A stretch of DNA of 20,798 nucleotides from JAUZPB01 sp050262615. GTDB lineage: Bacteria > Bacteroidota > Ignavibacteria > Ignavibacteriales > SURF-24. Positions within the stretch are counted from its first letter, which is position 1; every line of letters starts with the position of its first letter. Below, in pieces: positions 9,342 through 17,269 of the stretch. The position numbers and the translations under genes are program-made. The stretch is taken from assembly GCA_050262615.1 (NCBI GenBank), contig JBLNEL010000504.1, positions 1 through 20,798 on the forward strand, written 5' to 3'. The notes under the pieces are model-generated. The model made no database searches. It was not told where the DNA came from and saw nothing but the letters and a program-made list of their open reading frames with translations.

Positions 9342-9591
9342 TTATCTATGAGAGTGCCGATCAACTTTGTGGAGGTCACCTTGTGTAAGTTCAATTACAG
9401 CAGCTTCGAGGTCCTCTTCTAAACGATTCAGCTGTATCAAAAAACGTAACACCGCGTTCAACTGCTGACCTTAGCAGTGTAATCATTTCATTTCTGTCTG
9501 GAGGAGTGCCATAGCTGAAGCTCATTCCCATGCATCCCAGACCTATGACTGATACTTCCAGGCCGCTCTTGCCTAATTTTCTTTTCTCCAC
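9342..9591 (-). pseudogene. Aldo/keto reductase remnant (internal deletion and frameshift)
   Basis: From a GTG start at 9591, with a good Shine-Dalgarno AAAGGAGAT just upstream, the frame gives the classic N-terminus of an aldo/keto reductase: LGKSGLEVSVIGLGCMGMSF, then VERGVTFFDTAE. It then runs out of register as SFRRGPRSCCN and stops at 9391. In another frame from the same point, RLEEDLEAAVIELTQGDLHKVD matches the C-terminal part of this family (typically RLEENLGA..ELTPEDL) and ends at TAA 9342-9344. The junction lies just after GCTGAAT (minus strand). The beta-barrel core, including the catalytic Lys and His, is missing, roughly 230-250 codons by the family's usual length. The protein cannot be active. 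The intact ribosome-binding site suggests recent decay. Confidence 0.88.
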
Positions 9592-9635
9592 TGTTCATCT
9601 CCTTTCTAATTAACTCTATTAATAAGTTTAAAAAT

Positions 9636-9666
9636 AAAAAGGGATCTTTTTTCAGATCCCTTTTTT
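9636..9666 (-). terminator. Terminator after the tail-specific protease gene
   Basis: AAAAAGGGATCT and AGATCCCTTTTTT form a stem (core GGGATCT 9641-9647 with AGATCCC 9654-9660) around a 6-nt loop. T runs flank it on both strands, so it may work bidirectionally. It lies about 20 bp past the stop of the protease gene. Confidence 0.88.
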
Positions 9667-9686
9667 ATCAATCAGCTCTATATGTT

Positions 9687-11771
9687 TTATTTTGATGTCG
9701 TCCTGTTTGAGGCTAGTACAAACAGATCGGAAACTATGTTTGCAGTTTCTTTTAATACCGGATCTGATTTCTCATCCTTCGGTTCAACTTCGCCTTTGTT
9801 AAGAAGCTTTAAGCCCTGTGCTTTCCTGCGTTCATTCATCCTGGCAAAACGTTTGTCCTCTTCTTCATCCCGCTCTTTTTTAAGCTTGCTTTCCATTAAA
9901 GGCACTGTCTTTTTATCATGTGCTTTTTTGTATTCCTCAAGCTCTTCGGCATAGCTGGAAAGTATCGGATCGCTTTTCATACGCTCTTCGTGCTTGCCAA
10001 GAAGCTGCGGGACTGCATCACCTATCTTGTTGTAAACAGTATAATCAGCTGCCGGAATCTGATCCCATTGTAGAGCACTTGGTTCAGTAGACTCGCCAAA
10101 ATCAGTTGTATCATATACCGAAGGCATTTTTACATCAGGCATAACGCCGAGCCTTTGTGTGCTGCCGCCGTTTATTCTATAGAACTTTGCAATTGTAAGC
10201 TTAAGCTGTCCCATTTTGTCATTATCATTCTTAAATAAACGGTTCAGATCAATAAGGTTCTGAACAGTACCTTTTCCATAGGTCTGCTCACCGACAATTA
10301 CTCCGCGCTTATAATCCTGAATTGCTGCAGCAAAGATCTCTGAGGCAGATGCAGAAGCACGGTTTACAAGTACTGCCATCGGCCCGTCATAAACTATATT
10401 CGGATCCTGATCCTGACCCACTTCTACTGAACTGTCGCTATTTCTAACCTGAACTACCGGACCATCTTTAATGAATAATCCAGTCAGATCAATAGCTTCC
10501 TGGAGTGAACCGCCGCCATTATCTCTTAAGTCAATTACAAGGCCATCGACCTTCTGGTCTTTTAATTCGCGTAAAAGTTTCCGCACATCTTTAGTAGTCG
10601 ATTTGTAGTCTTTTTCGCCTCTTGCCTGCGCTTCGAAATCAAAATAAAATTCAGGCAGTGTAATTATACCAATTCTGAACGGGGTGCCGTTGTTATTAAT
10701 TTCAAGTACTTCTTTTTTGGCTGCTTTATCTTCAAGTTTGATCTTGTCGCGTACTAGCTTTATCTCTCTTGGCTTTGCATTTACACCGCCTTCAGCCGGA
10801 ATGATCTGAAGACGTACTGTTGTTCCCTTTGCTCCGCGAATAAGCTTTACTACGTCATCCAGATTCTTTCCAATTACATCAACCATTTCCCCGTCATCAC
10901 CCTGCGCAACACTTACAATCTTATCGTTTACCTTCAGAAGCTTGCTTTTGAAAGCCGGCCCCCCTGCAATAATTTCCCTTACAACCGTGTACTCGTCATC
11001 GGACTGGAGTGATGCACCTATACCTTCTAATGACAGACTCATATTCATCTTGAAATTATCTGATACAGCAGGTGAAAAATACTGTGTATGCGGATCTATT
11101 GCTTCAAGGAACTGATTTTCAAAATACTGGAAAACGTCTTCACTCTTAAACTGGAACATTCTTCTTTCAAAGTTCCTGTAACGTTTTTCCAGCGTCTCGG
11201 AAACTTTCGCCCATTCCTTACCATCAAGCTTCTCTCTTAAGGCTTCGTATTTAATCCTTTTTCTCCAGATCTCATCTAATTCTTCCTTTGTATTTGCCCA
11301 TGGAAGATTCTTGCGGTCCGGTTCATAAAACTCATCTTTTGTAAAATCAAATTCTTTCTGTAGAGCACTATGAATATACTCCTGCCTGTCTCTGATCCTC
11401 TGCAGATAAAGGTTAAAGATATCATACGCCGGTTTCAGGTGAGCAATCTTAATATCATCATCCAGCTGATGTCTGTATTTATTAAAGCTCTCTATATCAG
11501 AAGCAAGAAAATAACTGCGGTTAGGATCCAGCGTCTTTATATAATTATCAAGTATGATCGATGAAAGTGAATCATTCAGATCAGTTTTCTTGTAGTGATA
11601 TCTTGATAATAAAGGCATTATAAACTGATCTTCCCTTTGCTGAATCTCGCCGGGAGTAAGTACAGGGACTTTATCGTCATCTTGCTTTTTATCCTTATCC
11701 TCAACAACTGTCTGAGCCTGCAGACTGAAAGTAAATAGTAAAAGAATTAATAAGAGTTTAATTCTGTTCAT
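9687..11771 (-). CDS. prc: Tail-specific (Prc/CtpA-type) periplasmic protease, family S41
   Basis: 694 residues, close to E. coli Prc (about 680). A signal peptide (MNRIKLLLILLLFTFSLQAQ) sends it to the periplasm. An N-terminal Prc-specific helical region (about 40-230) is followed by a PDZ domain (about 235-330, with LEGIGASLQ and the GPAFKSKLLKVNDKIV loop). The S41 peptidase core comes next, then a lysine/glutamate-rich C-terminal DUF3340-like tail. The Ser-Lys dyad is visible: S475 in ASASASEIF and K500 in YGKGTVQ, with D486 at the spacing known for Prc (S452, D463, K477 in E. coli). Such proteases degrade or trim envelope proteins from the C-terminus. It stands alone with its own terminator. 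Family assignment is secure; substrates cannot be inferred. Confidence 0.95.
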   Translation of the reverse strand: MNRIKLLLILLLFTFSLQAQTVVEDKDKKQDDDKVPVLTPGEIQQREDQFIMPLLSRYHYKKTDLNDSLSSIILDNYIKTLDPNRSYFLASDIESFNKYRHQLDDDIKIAHLKPAYDIFNLYLQRIRDRQEYIHSALQKEFDFTKDEFYEPDRKNLPWANTKEELDEIWRKRIKYEALREKLDGKEWAKVSETLEKRYRNFERRMFQFKSEDVFQYFENQFLEAIDPHTQYFSPAVSDNFKMNMSLSLEGIGASLQSDDEYTVVREIIAGGPAFKSKLLKVNDKIVSVAQGDDGEMVDVIGKNLDDVVKLIRGAKGTTVRLQIIPAEGGVNAKPREIKLVRDKIKLEDKAAKKEVLEINNNGTPFRIGIITLPEFYFDFEAQARGEKDYKSTTKDVRKLLRELKDQKVDGLVIDLRDNGGGSLQEAIDLTGLFIKDGPVVQVRNSDSSVEVGQDQDPNIVYDGPMAVLVNRASASASEIFAAAIQDYKRGVIVGEQTYGKGTVQNLIDLNRLFKNDNDKMGQLKLTIAKFYRINGGSTQRLGVMPDVKMPSVYDTTDFGESTEPSALQWDQIPAADYTVYNKIGDAVPQLLGKHEERMKSDPILSSYAEELEEYKKAHDKKTVPLMESKLKKERDEEEDKRFARMNERRKAQGLKLLNKGEVEPKDEKSDPVLKETANIVSDLFVLASNRTTSK

Positions 11772-11927
11772 AAATCATTTTTCCAATTAAAATTATTCTT
11801 TTCTTTAAAACAACAGCAAGGATTATTAGTTTCAATTCTTTGCTGTATTTTATCACATATAACTAATTTAACAAAAAATGAGGGGAATATATGTTGAATT
11901 TAAAATATTTTTTTGGTCACTAACCGC

Positions 11928-13232
11928 TCATCCCGTTTTTTTTGCCTGTGATACAAGTATCTTATCGACCCTGTTCCCATCCATATCCATTATTTCAAAT
12001 TCATAACCAGCACTTTCAAATCTCTCACCTTCAGTAGGAACTTTTTCCAGCTTAAGCATTACAAATCCGCCAAGCGTCTGGAAATCATCTTCCTCCTCGC
12101 CTGGCAGCATATCTATATGCAGAATATGCTTGAAATCATCAATTGAGATCATTCCATCTACCAGCCAGGATCCATCTTTTCTCTGAACTGCCATCGATTT
12201 CATGCTGTTGGCTGCCGAAAGCTCACCAAGTACCTCTTCTACAAGATCGGTAATTGTCACTAAGCCCTGCACACCCCCGTACTCATCAATAATAATAGCA
12301 ATATAAATTCTGGACTGCTTAAATCTTTCCAGAAGTTTTAATGCCCTTGTTCCTTCGGGTATTAATAAAGGCTGTATCATTTTACTCTGTATGTCGAATT
12401 CCTTAAGATCCATGCCGGAGTAAAAAATATCCTTTATTCGTACAACTCCCAATAAATTATCCAGATCCTCGCTGCATACCGGAAAATTGGAAAAACCTGA
12501 CTCCATTATGATCTTTACATTCTCTTCTTTTGTGGAATTTACATCCAGCCAGGTGATCTTTGTTCTTGGAGTCATAAAGGCCTCCACCCTTTTATCACCT
12601 AGCCTGAAGACCGATTCAAGTATATCCTGTTCGGCTTTTTCAATTATACCTGCCTTGCTTCCCTGTCTTATAAGCATTCTTATTTCCTCTTCGGTAACTG
12701 CAGGCTCACTTGACGGTCGCACGTGCAGGAATTTAAGAGCAGCTTCTGTAGTAAAATTGAATAAAAAGACAAAAGGTTTGCCAAATTTTGCAAGGATCTT
12801 CATAAGCGGAGCAACTTTTATTGCAATTTTCTCAGGATTGTTAAGCCCAATCCTCTTTGGCACCAGTTCACCAATAATAAGTGTAAAGTAAGTAATTGAT
12901 ATTACAACAAGGGTATAGCCCAGAAAATCAGCATAGATGCTTATTGCTGGAATTGTCCTGAGTACATCAGCAAGACTTGCTCCCAGTGTAGCACCGCTTA
13001 TTGCACCTGCTATAACACTGATAGCTGTTATACCGATCTGTACAGTGGAAAGCAGTGTACCGGGATTGTTTGCCAGTTCAAGAGCTGTCCTTGCCCTGTC
13101 ACTTCCCTTTCTTGCCAGATTTTCCAGTCTGGATTTTCTGGAGGAAATTACTGAGATCTCTGACATGGCAAATAATCCGTTTGCCAGACCTAAAAGTATG
13201 ATCAGTATTATTTCAAAAATTACATTAGCCAT
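11928..13232 (-). CDS. CNNM/CorC (HlyC-CorC) membrane transporter with CBS pair
   Basis: 434 residues. A DUF21/CNNM membrane domain covers about 1-195 with four hydrophobic segments and the conserved GELVPKR motif (121-127). The CBS pair runs about 212-335 (VEAFMTPRTKITWLD, then IAIIIDEYGGVQGLVTITDLVEEVLGE). The CorC_HlyC associated domain covers about 347-428 (GSWLVDGMISIDDF, LGGFVMLKLEKVP). Members are linked to Mg2+ or Co2+ efflux and homeostasis, and the CBS pair binds adenine nucleotides. The old name hemolysin is misleading. It sits inner-membrane with a cytoplasmic CBS domain. It is divergent from the ferredoxin gene, separated by about 220 bp. Ion specificity is not readable from the sequence. 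Confidence 0.93.
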   Translation of the reverse strand: MANVIFEIILIILLGLANGLFAMSEISVISSRKSRLENLARKGSDRARTALELANNPGTLLSTVQIGITAISVIAGAISGATLGASLADVLRTIPAISIYADFLGYTLVVISITYFTLIIGELVPKRIGLNNPEKIAIKVAPLMKILAKFGKPFVFLFNFTTEAALKFLHVRPSSEPAVTEEEIRMLIRQGSKAGIIEKAEQDILESVFRLGDKRVEAFMTPRTKITWLDVNSTKEENVKIIMESGFSNFPVCSEDLDNLLGVVRIKDIFYSGMDLKEFDIQSKMIQPLLIPEGTRALKLLERFKQSRIYIAIIIDEYGGVQGLVTITDLVEEVLGELSAANSMKSMAVQRKDGSWLVDGMISIDDFKHILHIDMLPGEEEDDFQTLGGFVMLKLEKVPTEGERFESAGYEFEIMDMDGNRVDKILVSQAKKTG

Positions 13233-13452
13233 AAAATTGCAGTTAAAATAAAAAATGTTGCTGACTTAATACCTGAAACATTTAAAATAGCACATTAATT
13301 AAAAATACCTCCAAAAACCACAAGGCGCAAATCCTCAGGAGTTTTGATGCAGACCGGTATAATTTAATTAGGTATTGATATTCGTTTTTTTTATAACTAA
13401 AATGAAGAAAACACGAATTCTCAGAAAAAGCGTAAAATCCGGGAGGATTGTT

Positions 13453-13806
13453 ATGACTTGGGTTATAACCAGGCTTTGTGCTGATTGCCAGGATACGGCA
13501 TGTGTAAAGGTTTGTCCGGTTGATTGTATATATGGACTTACTGTAGATGACGCAAATTATAGAAAACAATTGTTTATAAATCCTGATGAATGTATAAATT
13601 GCTCTGCCTGTGAACCCGAATGTCCATGGGGTGCAATATTTGAGGATTCTGAAGTCCCTGCCATCTTTTCAGAAGATACGGATCTTAATGCTAAAATATT
13701 TAATGACCATCCGCCCCAGGAATTTACAACTACACCAAAACCAATAAAGGAGAACCCCACTCCAGATGAAATTGAAGAAAATAAGAGAAAATGGGGATAT
13801 ACCTGA
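13453..13806 (+). CDS. fdxA: 7Fe ferredoxin of the FdI/FdxA type ([3Fe-4S][4Fe-4S])
   Basis: 117 residues from the ATG at 13453, chosen because GGGAGG lies at 13441-13446 and the protein then opens MTWVITRLC like known homologues. An in-frame ATG at 13375 would add 26 unlikely residues. Nine cysteines follow the Azotobacter FdI layout. C9, C17 and C57 are placed as 3Fe-4S ligands, C21, C47, C50 and C53 as 4Fe-4S ligands, and C12 and C25 match the non-ligand cysteines. The C-terminal extension (about 60-117) is also typical of 7Fe ferredoxins. It would carry electrons in the cytoplasm at low potential; the partner is unknown. The serine esterase gene begins 2 bp after the stop. Confidence 0.93.
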   Translation: MTWVITRLCADCQDTACVKVCPVDCIYGLTVDDANYRKQLFINPDECINCSACEPECPWGAIFEDSEVPAIFSEDTDLNAKIFNDHPPQEFTTTPKPIKENPTPDEIEENKRKWGYT

Positions 13807-13807
13807 G

Positions 13808-14455
13808 GTGAGAGCGAATAATATAATAATAAACAGAACCGCAAGATACTTTACTTTGGGCGATGAAAATGGCGATTCTGTCAGTGAGGTGTGGTTTGTA
13901 CTGCATGGATATGCTCAGTTAGCTTCTGAATTTATCAGGAATTTTGAGGTAATTGACGACGGCTCAAGGCTTATTGTAGCCCCTGAGGGTTTATCAAGGT
14001 TTTATATTAAAAACGGTACAGGCCATATAGGAGCCTCCTGGATGACCAGTGAGGACAGGCTCAATGAGATTGAGGACTACCTCAGCTACCTTTCTAAAGT
14101 TAATGACCAGCTTCATTCTTCCCTTAAAAAGCGTAATATAAAGACATGCCTTTTGGGATTTTCGCAGGGAGCATCAACGGCAACCCGCTGGTTCGAGAAA
14201 AGCGGCATTAACTTTAACAGACTTATACTTTGGGGCGGACACCTTGCCTCAGATTTTAATCTGAATAATAGTAAATACAGGGAAACCGATATTTCCCTTG
14301 TCTATGGCGCAGAGGATAAGTTTCTGCTTCCAACCTATTTTGAAGAAGATATTTCAAACCTGAAAAAACATGGTATCGCCTACCGCCTTTTCAGTTTCAA
14401 CGGAGGTCATTTAATTGATCCCGATACTCTGATAAAGGTAGCTTCGGCTACTTAA
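13808..14455 (+). CDS. Small alpha/beta-hydrolase (phospholipase/carboxylesterase-like)
   Basis: 215 residues from GTG 13808, directly after the ferredoxin stop. This start is preferred because the protein then opens about 10 residues before RTARYFTLG. An in-frame ATG at 13766 would overlap the ferredoxin gene by 41 bp. The catalytic triad is visible as S119 in GFSQGAS, D170 in YGAEDKF and H201 in GGHLI. VWFVLHGYAQ supplies the oxyanion-hole strand. There is no signal peptide, so it is cytoplasmic. The family hydrolyses acyl esters; the substrate is unknown. The tight spacing with the ferredoxin suggests co-transcription and perhaps translational coupling, not necessarily a shared pathway. 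The 3' end overlaps the convergent isochorismatase-like gene by 8 bp. Confidence 0.88.
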   Translation: MRANNIIINRTARYFTLGDENGDSVSEVWFVLHGYAQLASEFIRNFEVIDDGSRLIVAPEGLSRFYIKNGTGHIGASWMTSEDRLNEIEDYLSYLSKVNDQLHSSLKKRNIKTCLLGFSQGASTATRWFEKSGINFNRLILWGGHLASDFNLNNSKYRETDISLVYGAEDKFLLPTYFEEDISNLKKHGIAYRLFSFNGGHLIDPDTLIKVASAT

Positions 14456-15017
14456 CTATTTTGGAAATGCTCTTAAATTCGTCTGTTCCGCAGACATTCA
14501 GCAGTTCAAAAAGAATTGATTCTGTTGTTGTAACCTCAGCACCGTTTCTTGCCATTCTTTCAAGTGATATTCTATAATCTTTATCCTTCCTTGAGGAGAC
14601 TGCATCTGCAGCTACATCAACCTGAAAATCATTTGCCAGAAGGTCAAGTACAGTCTGCTGTACGCATACATGGCTTTCAATACCGCAGACAACCAGCTGT
14701 GAAATATTCTTAAGTTTTAAGGTCGGGAAAAGCTCACCGGCCCCTGAGCAGCTGAAGCTTAATTTCTGCACGGGCTCCAGCCCTGATAGTTCCTCTGCAA
14801 TTTCTTTTACAGTTAAGCCTAAACCTTTCGGGTATTGTTCTGTATGGAATATCGGGAGATCAAGAACCTTAAAGCCGCGGATCAGTTTTAATGTGTTTGA
14901 GACTACTTCTTCCGGCGACTGCATTACTCCAAGGATCCTTTCCTGGATATCAATTACCAATAGCGCCGTTTTTTCACGGCTTAAAATTTTTTCGTTCCTT
15001 AAAACAAAATTATCCAT
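14448..15017 (-). CDS. Isochorismatase-family (cysteine) hydrolase
   Basis: 189 residues, one complete domain. The catalytic triad of the family is present: D23 in LVIDIQE, K85 in QKLSFSC and C118 in GIESHVCVQQT, preceded by the usual VVCGIE strand. FHTEQYPKGLG is the substrate-side loop also seen in YcaC and nicotinamidase relatives. Members cleave amides or related C-N and ether bonds (nicotinamide, carbamoyl compounds, isochorismate). The specific substrate cannot be named; the metal-binding DxHxxH of true nicotinamidases is not visible, which argues against PncA. It is cytoplasmic. The minus-strand stop at 14448-14450 lies inside the end of the convergent esterase gene. Confidence 0.92.
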   Translation of the reverse strand: MDNFVLRNEKILSREKTALLVIDIQERILGVMQSPEEVVSNTLKLIRGFKVLDLPIFHTEQYPKGLGLTVKEIAEELSGLEPVQKLSFSCSGAGELFPTLKLKNISQLVVCGIESHVCVQQTVLDLLANDFQVDVAADAVSSRKDKDYRISLERMARNGAEVTTTESILFELLNVCGTDEFKSISKIVK

Positions 15018-15080
15018 TTGGATTAATTCCCTGTAATATAATTGAACAATTTTATTGTTTCTTAAACTTTTTTGTGCACC

Positions 15081-15914
15081 TTAATAAATAGCTTCCATGC
15101 CGTATTTACCGCAGGCATACATCATCAGAAGTGAGGCTAGGTCCACCAATGCTCTTTTTTCATCTTCCTCATATATAACAAGATCGTAAACTTCAGCAAC
15201 AAACTGCATGTTCCGCAATATCTTCTTTAATTCCTTTTCGTTTGGTGTACCATGCCAGAAAGAGACTTTGCCGACCAGTGTATTTTCATATCTGCGCAAA
15301 AATTCATTTACAGAAATAAAATTGCTTGAGTTGGAATTTCTGGGCCTGCAGATATTAATTAGATCGTTAAAATAACTATCCCATTTCCGCGCAAGTGCTT
15401 CATTTTTACGGTACATGACCTGTTTTGCTTTTTCAAGCGTAAAGAGTGCTTTTGTAGAGACCTTAAAAAGCGGACTGATTGAATAACCATCGTAGCTTGT
15501 ACAGCCTTCGGTATCAGTGTATTTCCATCTTTTAAGAAGCTGTGAGGGCGTAAGTATTGCAATTACCCGCTCTAATCCGCTGTCTACAATTATATATCTG
15601 TTCTTCTGAAAACCTAGAACAGTTAGCCAGTGGCCCCAGTTATTCACACTAAGTATACAGGGAAGCCCCCTGCTTAATTCCTTATCTAAAAGTTCCAGAG
15701 CTTCAGCAGCATTGTCGGAGCGGAAATAACGCATCTTGCAGTTAAATCTCTTGGCCGCCCTGGCAAGCCCTATCTCATCTGTCCCGGCCCACCATGTGCT
15801 GCCTGCCATCTTTGCAATTATCTTTTCATTCTTAAAAATCCCCAGCATCACAAGAGCATACTTGAGGGCAAAAGGTCCGCAATAATATTTATTTGGTTGA
15901 GGATAAAAACTCAT
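15081..15914 (-). CDS. C39-like papain-fold cysteine peptidase
   Basis: 277 residues without signal peptide or membrane segment. The first 120 residues form a peptidase C39-like domain: PNKYYCGPFAL supplies the nucleophile C12, NNWGHWLTVLGF supplies H95 and IIVDSGL supplies D111. The C-terminal 150 residues (about 125-277) are charged and helical and match nothing I recognise. C39 domains usually cut double-glycine leaders when fused to ABC exporters, but this one is free-standing and has no transporter or precursor gene nearby. It could be a soluble peptidase, transglutaminase-like enzyme or toxin-processing factor. It is divergent from an ATP-grasp ligase (start to start 210 bp), which suggests a shared regulatory region and possibly a joint peptide-modifying role (inference). 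Confidence 0.8.
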   Translation of the reverse strand: MSFYPQPNKYYCGPFALKYALVMLGIFKNEKIIAKMAGSTWWAGTDEIGLARAAKRFNCKMRYFRSDNAAEALELLDKELSRGLPCILSVNNWGHWLTVLGFQKNRYIIVDSGLERVIAILTPSQLLKRWKYTDTEGCTSYDGYSISPLFKVSTKALFTLEKAKQVMYRKNEALARKWDSYFNDLINICRPRNSNSSNFISVNEFLRRYENTLVGKVSFWHGTPNEKELKKILRNMQFVAEVYDLVIYEEDEKRALVDLASLLMMYACGKYGMEAIY

Positions 15915-16124
15915 TTTTCCGATTTACTTATTGGTAATTATTTGGGATTGATAGTTGTATTAAAAACCGCTTATTTGAATTAGTAGCGCTGCTGGTTCAA
16001 TTTAACATTTTATTTATCTTCAGTTATACAATTAAACTAAAATAAATGTTCTAAAACAGCAAATATTTTGTTAAATATTTCCCTTTTTATATATTTGAAG
16101 CCTAACTATAAAGATGTCATTACA

Positions 16125-17204
16125 ATGAAAGTAGCTGTAGTATATAATCTCTCGCATTCTGATCTGGAGCATTATAACAAACAATTTTCACCTAAAGAGC
16201 TGGATTTTGAGCCCTACTTTGATATTGAAAGTTCCAATCCTCTTGAAGGGTATTATTCTATCAAAAATGCCCTGGAAAAGACGGGTTTTGAATCATATTG
16301 CCTGAATCTGTTCGATGATTTTAATGCGTTTTTGGCAGATTATAAAGTAAATTCACCTGATGTTGTCTTCAACATGGTTGAGATCTATAAGGATAAAGCA
16401 TACCTCGAGATGAGTTTTGCCAGCCTGCTTGAAATGATGAACATTCCCTATACCGGTGCACCTCCGCTGGCCTTAGGAGTATGCCAGAGAAAGATACTTA
16501 CAAAGAGCATTTTATCTTCACTTGGCATCAGAACACCGAGATTCCAGGTTGTTGCCAGAATGGAAGAATTATCTGATCTGCACTTAAACTATCCGGTTAT
16601 TGTAAAACCTTCAATGGAAGATGCCAGCCTTGGTATTGAGGACGAATCTGTAGTAAGAGACATTCAGTCACTGAAAGACCGGGTGGAATATGTGCTTACT
16701 CACTTTAAACAGCATGTGCTTCTTGAGGAATTTATAGACGGCAGGGAACTTAACGTGGCTGTCCTTGGCGATAAAAACCCCAGGGTACTGCCAATCAGCG
16801 AAATCGATTTTACCGAAATGCCTTCGCACCTGAACAACATTGTAAGTTATCAGGCAAAATGGGATCCTTTCCATGAAGCATATCATATGGCTAGACCTAT
16901 ATGTCCGGCTGTTCTTCCGGCTGAGGTTGAACAGGAAGCGAAAACTCTTGCACTAAATGCTTTTAAGGCCTTAGGCTGCAGAGATTATGCAAGGGTAGAT
17001 ATGAGGCTTTCAAAAGAAAATAAATTATTTGTGCTTGAAGCTAACCCGAATCCGGACCTTACAGAAGATGCAGGCTTTATGCGTTCTTCAAGAGCTTCTG
17101 GAATGTCATTCCGGCGTACACTGAAGAAGATAGTGGAACTTGCTTGGGCAAGGAGGAAGGAAAGAGTTAAAATTAAGCCTGCCTGCCGCGGGCAGGAATT
17201 ATGA
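16125..17204 (+). CDS. ATP-grasp ligase, D-Ala-D-Ala ligase-like
   Basis: 359 residues from ATG 16125, chosen because MKVAVVYN starts the first beta strand; an upstream in-frame ATG at 16068 would add 19 residues. ATP-grasp features are clear: YPVIVKPSMEDASLGI with K161, adenine-binding hinge LLEEFIDGREL (199-209), and the Mg-binding set R290, D292, E305 and N307 in RDYARVDMR and FVLEANPNPDL. The EANPNPD end differs from the NxxPG of true Ddl enzymes, and the Ddl omega-loop Tyr is not evident. A role in peptidoglycan D-Ala-D-Ala synthesis is therefore doubtful. It probably joins a carboxylate to an amine at ATP cost, on an amino acid or peptide. Residues from about 351 (PACRGQEL) are encoded by the palindromic element at 17173-17261, so the original C-terminus has probably been replaced. 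Confidence 0.87.
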   Translation: MKVAVVYNLSHSDLEHYNKQFSPKELDFEPYFDIESSNPLEGYYSIKNALEKTGFESYCLNLFDDFNAFLADYKVNSPDVVFNMVEIYKDKAYLEMSFASLLEMMNIPYTGAPPLALGVCQRKILTKSILSSLGIRTPRFQVVARMEELSDLHLNYPVIVKPSMEDASLGIEDESVVRDIQSLKDRVEYVLTHFKQHVLLEEFIDGRELNVAVLGDKNPRVLPISEIDFTEMPSHLNNIVSYQAKWDPFHEAYHMARPICPAVLPAEVEQEAKTLALNAFKALGCRDYARVDMRLSKENKLFVLEANPNPDLTEDAGFMRSSRASGMSFRRTLKKIVELAWARRKERVKIKPACRGQEL

Positions 17205-17261
17205 ATTATGAATTAAGAATTATTCCTGCCGAAGGCCATGCTTGCGGCAGGCAGGAATTAA
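17173..17261. mobile_element. MITE-like palindromic element with terminal inverted repeats
   Basis: The ends TTAAGCCTGCCTGCCGC (17173-17189) and GCGGCAGGCAGGAATTAA (17244-17261) are inverted repeats that differ at one site plus a 1-nt indel. Inside are a tight hairpin CCTGCC-GCG-GGCAGG (17182-17196), short AATTATG direct repeats (17197-17212) and a second CCTGCCG...CGGCAGG pair. At about 89 bp with no coding capacity it resembles a non-autonomous miniature element or REP-like extragenic palindrome. It contains the end of the ATP-grasp gene and stops 9 bp before the cobO stop, so it may also serve as a bidirectional terminator. Confidence 0.68.
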
Positions 17262-17269
17262 GTGAATAA

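Noticed and set aside
9391..9591. A functional 66-residue small protein
   Set aside because: Its sequence is the exact N-terminus of an aldo/keto reductase, and the family's C-terminal motif follows in another frame, so it is a broken gene.
12487..12891. 134-codon + strand frame inside the CNNM/CorC gene
   Set aside because: It is fully antisense to a well-supported gene, rich in S/F/L as expected for a complementary reading, and shows no domain pattern.
13335..13363. TATAAT at 13358-13363 as a sigma70-type promoter for the ferredoxin
   Set aside because: No -35 element lies at 16-18 bp, and this phylum generally uses different promoter consensus sequences.
16125..17204. True D-alanine--D-alanine ligase (ddl)
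   Set aside because: The Mg-binding end EANPNPD and the lack of other cell-wall genes nearby argue against a housekeeping Ddl; only the ATP-grasp fold is supported.
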